This document shows, piece after piece, positions 6,096 to 7,946 of a DNA stretch of 7,946 bases (the stretch's first letter is position 1; each line of letters begins with the position of its first letter). The notes under the pieces are model-generated. The model had not been told where the DNA came from, did not search any database, and saw only the letters and a list, made by a program, of their open reading frames with translations. Position numbers and translations under genes: made by a program. This stretch comes from an uncultured Ruminococcus sp. (GTDB lineage: Bacteria > Bacillota > Clostridia > Oscillospirales > Acutalibacteraceae), in NCBI GenBank assembly GCA_902766305.1, contig CACXDE010000385.1:1-7946 (forward strand), in the 5' to 3' direction.

Positions 6096-7946
6096 AGCAA
6101 GTTCATCGCTGCGGTTTCTTATATCATTCCACATAACAAACTGAGAAAATGAGAATATACCAAGATAAGCAGATTCATTTACATCCCAGTTTTTCTTATC
6201 CATTACCGCCTTGCGGATTATAGTAAATACTTTTCTCGTATCAATACCATGCTCGTCCATCGGCAGTGGATCAAGTCCGTTTATGTCTATCTCAAAATCC
6301 TGTCTAAGCTTTTCAAGCAGGGTTATATTCATAACAGGTTCATCGTCACGAAGACGGATAACATAACCCTTGGCTGCCGATTTTCTTACTATATCTATAG
6401 GCAGAAGCAATATAGGCGCATATCTTGACTTTGTACTTTTCGGGTTTTCATACCAGCGAAGAAGTCCCAGCGCTATATATAATGTATTGGCACCGTTTTC
6501 TTCCATTGCAACCTTTGAAGAACGATAAATTTCCTTTACAGTGCTGTTCAGTTCTTTTTCAGTAAATGATGAACGCAGACGATGATTCTTGAACTCGGAC
6601 TGTATCACATCGCTGTATTTGCTCATATCTCCAAGGTTGTCAAATGATACATCACCGCTTATCTTCATATCATCCGGACGGGGCAGTATCGAGAAATCCT
6701 CGCCGTCCGCAAGAGCATCTTCAAGCTTATCAATTGAATCTGTCATTATAGGTACAGTAGTCTTTGACATTCTGAAATTGATAAGAGAATTTCTCATGCC
6801 GAGATCAAGAAGCTTTCTCTCCCACTGCTGTTTTTTGCTTAAAGGAGCACGGGAAGTTTCATCTATACTTATTACTGTACTTAGTTCTTTTGGTACGGCT
6901 GTTATATCGCTGTCAGATCTTTCGCTTCGTTCAACCTTGTAGCCATCTTCCGTCTTTATCCTCATGGGTATGGGACGTATACCGCTGAGTCTTGCTCTTT
7001 TTACATCAATTACATAGTAGGCCTGGGGAACTTTCTTTTCGGCCGCCTTTACTGCTTCATCAAAAGCCACTTCCCTGCCGGCATTCATGCAGGTGCATTC
7101 AACAACTGCTGCTTCATTTATTCCGTCAGCTATTTTTTTGACCAGCATAGACATATCGTCCTGAACTGCTTCAGGGAATGTCATATCCTCAAGCCACACG
7201 CCTGCAAATATATGACCTTTGCTAAGTATAAGAAGCGGATGAAGACCGATCAGCTCAAGAGCAGACGCATACAGCAGAGTCATATCCATACAGGTACCAA
7301 GCTTCTGATCAAGTACAGTATCACACAGACGGATTCTCTGTCCGCCGCTTTCAAAGCTTGCCGGCGGCTCGGAATACACTATATTTTGTTTTTGTACAGC
7401 TCCGTATACTGCGGCAGCCTGTTTAAGTACAAAATTTGGATCACACTTCTGATAACCTGTGAATGACGGATCACCAGTCCACTCTTCAAGAAGCGATGAA
7501 GCAGCTGTAATTATTTTCACAAGCTCCGGATGATTAGGTGTAACAAACGAACACAAAAGCTCAGGATAAACACCGTAACCGGTACATTCATCATAGGCAA
7601 GCACATCTATCTCTTTATTAAGCTTTGTTACAGAATGGTTATTCATAGTAAGCTCTATTAAAATGTTTCCTCTTACTGCTTCTGTAACAGAAATAAGTTT
7701 CTCTCCGTTTAATCTGAGATCAACATTCTTTATCTCAAACTCTGACTCAGCCGGTATAAAGTCCACATGAACCATAAACGGCAGACAAAGCTCATCCGAT
7801 GAAGTTATTTCCAGTTCTGAGTCTTTAACAGGCTCGGATGATTTGTTCTTTATTAAGATACTCTTAACTATGCGTATTCCGTTCTGCTGTAAAGCATAGT
7901 TAACAGTAGTCATCATATCGACCTGTATTTCCACATCAGGAGCAAC
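6093..7946 (-). CDS. DUF4011 protein with transglutaminase-like domain (upstream part of an interrupted gene, 5' end outside window)
   Basis: The frame is open from the window edge to TAA at 6095-6093, about 617 codons. A GTG at 7934 could be read as a start, but it has no Shine-Dalgarno and the frame continues upstream, so the true start probably lies beyond 7946. Numbering from that GTG, residues about 1-115 are beta-rich (NGIRIVKSILIKN pattern), as at the start of DUF4011 helicases. Residues about 165-320 look transglutaminase/cysteine-protease-like: GTCMDMTLLYAS with Cys215, SKGHIFAGVW with His241 and a candidate acid at Asp310 (VIDVKRAR). The Cys and His fit; the acid is farther away than usual. 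DUF4011 follows from about 368 (WERKLLDLGMRNSLINF) to the stop, including ANTLYIALGLLRW and APILLLPIDI. DUF4011 normally continues into an SF1 helicase, which is what lies after the stop. Without readthrough this part has no ATPase motifs. Confidence 0.85.
   Translation of the reverse strand, partial: VAPDVEIQVDMMTTVNYALQQNGIRIVKSILIKNKSSEPVKDSELEITSSDELCLPFMVHVDFIPAESEFEIKNVDLRLNGEKLISVTEAVRGNILIELTMNNHSVTKLNKEIDVLAYDECTGYGVYPELLCSFVTPNHPELVKIITAASSLLEEWTGDPSFTGYQKCDPNFVLKQAAAVYGAVQKQNIVYSEPPASFESGGQRIRLCDTVLDQKLGTCMDMTLLYASALELIGLHPLLILSKGHIFAGVWLEDMTFPEAVQDDMSMLVKKIADGINEAAVVECTCMNAGREVAFDEAVKAAEKKVPQAYYVIDVKRARLSGIRPIPMRIKTEDGYKVERSERSDSDITAVPKELSTVISIDETSRAPLSKKQQWERKLLDLGMRNSLINFRMSKTTVPIMTDSIDKLEDALADGEDFSILPRPDDMKISGDVSFDNLGDMSKYSDVIQSEFKNHRLRSSFTEKELNSTVKEIYRSSKVAMEENGANTLYIALGLLRWYENPKSTKSRYAPILLLPIDIVRKSAAKGYVIRLRDDEPVMNITLLEKLRQDFEIDINGLDPLPMDEHGIDTRKVFTIIRKAVMDKKNWDVNESAYLGIFSFSQFVMWNDIRNRSDELA

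Larger units (their letters stand above)
2211..7946 (-). pseudogene. Whole DUF4011-helicase-nuclease-DUF3320 locus, broken by one in-frame stop
   Basis: The two coding parts are in one frame. Between the TAA (6095-6093) and the next ATG (6071) the seven codons read NKIVKSL and run into MDGKLAWQGE; the combined segment matches what I recall of intact relatives, which usually have Lys at the TAA position. One base change from AAA would explain it. Joined, the visible part has 1911 codon positions, normal for this family, with all domains in the usual order and no other stop or frameshift. That points to a very recent loss, a tolerated split, readthrough or a sequencing error rather than an old decaying gene. 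Annotated as one disrupted gene, with real uncertainty about whether it still works. Confidence 0.55.

Noticed and set aside
7932..7934. GTG as the true start of the DUF4011 part
   Set aside because: No ribosome binding site, and the frame stays open to the window edge with plausible residues upstream, so the start is probably outside the window.

Overview
The window looks like chromosome from a low-GC Firmicute, most plausibly a Ruminococcus-like member of the Clostridia. The grounds are the AT-rich intergenic DNA, purine-rich ribosome binding sites, sigma-A-type promoter spacing and a pilin-like protein style that I associate with ruminal and gut Oscillospiraceae. The taxon is inference only. 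All convincing genes are on the minus strand, so the window reads from high to low coordinates.

Region 7946-2211 is one very large reading frame open to the window edge. It encodes a multi-domain protein: N-terminal domain, transglutaminase-like domain, DUF4011, Upf1-like SF1 helicase (AAA_11/AAA_12), Vsr-like PD-(D/E)XK nuclease (REase_MTES_1575 type) and DUF3320. The frame is broken once, by a TAA at 6095-6093 just after the core of DUF4011. Reading through that codon in the same frame gives normal-looking protein (NKIVKSLMDGK...) that leads straight into the helicase. It is therefore a single-codon nonsense interruption, not two unrelated genes. It may be a recent pseudogene, a split two-polypeptide gene, a readthrough case or a base-call error. 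Proteins of this architecture are usually considered candidate nucleic-acid-processing or anti-phage defence factors; the window does not prove a function.

Region 2210-1368 (about 840 bases) has no convincing protein gene. It holds the helicase terminator (2164-2134), a 14-bp perfect palindrome overlapping a TTGACA -35 box, a possible small RNA unit of about 100 nt with its own terminator (about 2060-1962), short repeats (AACCTAYA three times, ACAACCGG 2.5 times), and a strong promoter for the last gene (TTGATA-17-TATAAT, 1496-1468).

Region 1367-1 is the 5' part of an exported, membrane-anchored protein with a type IV prepilin/PilX-like N-terminus. It runs off the window. Its own promoter and the terminator upstream suggest it is transcribed separately from the helicase, so no functional link between the two is implied.
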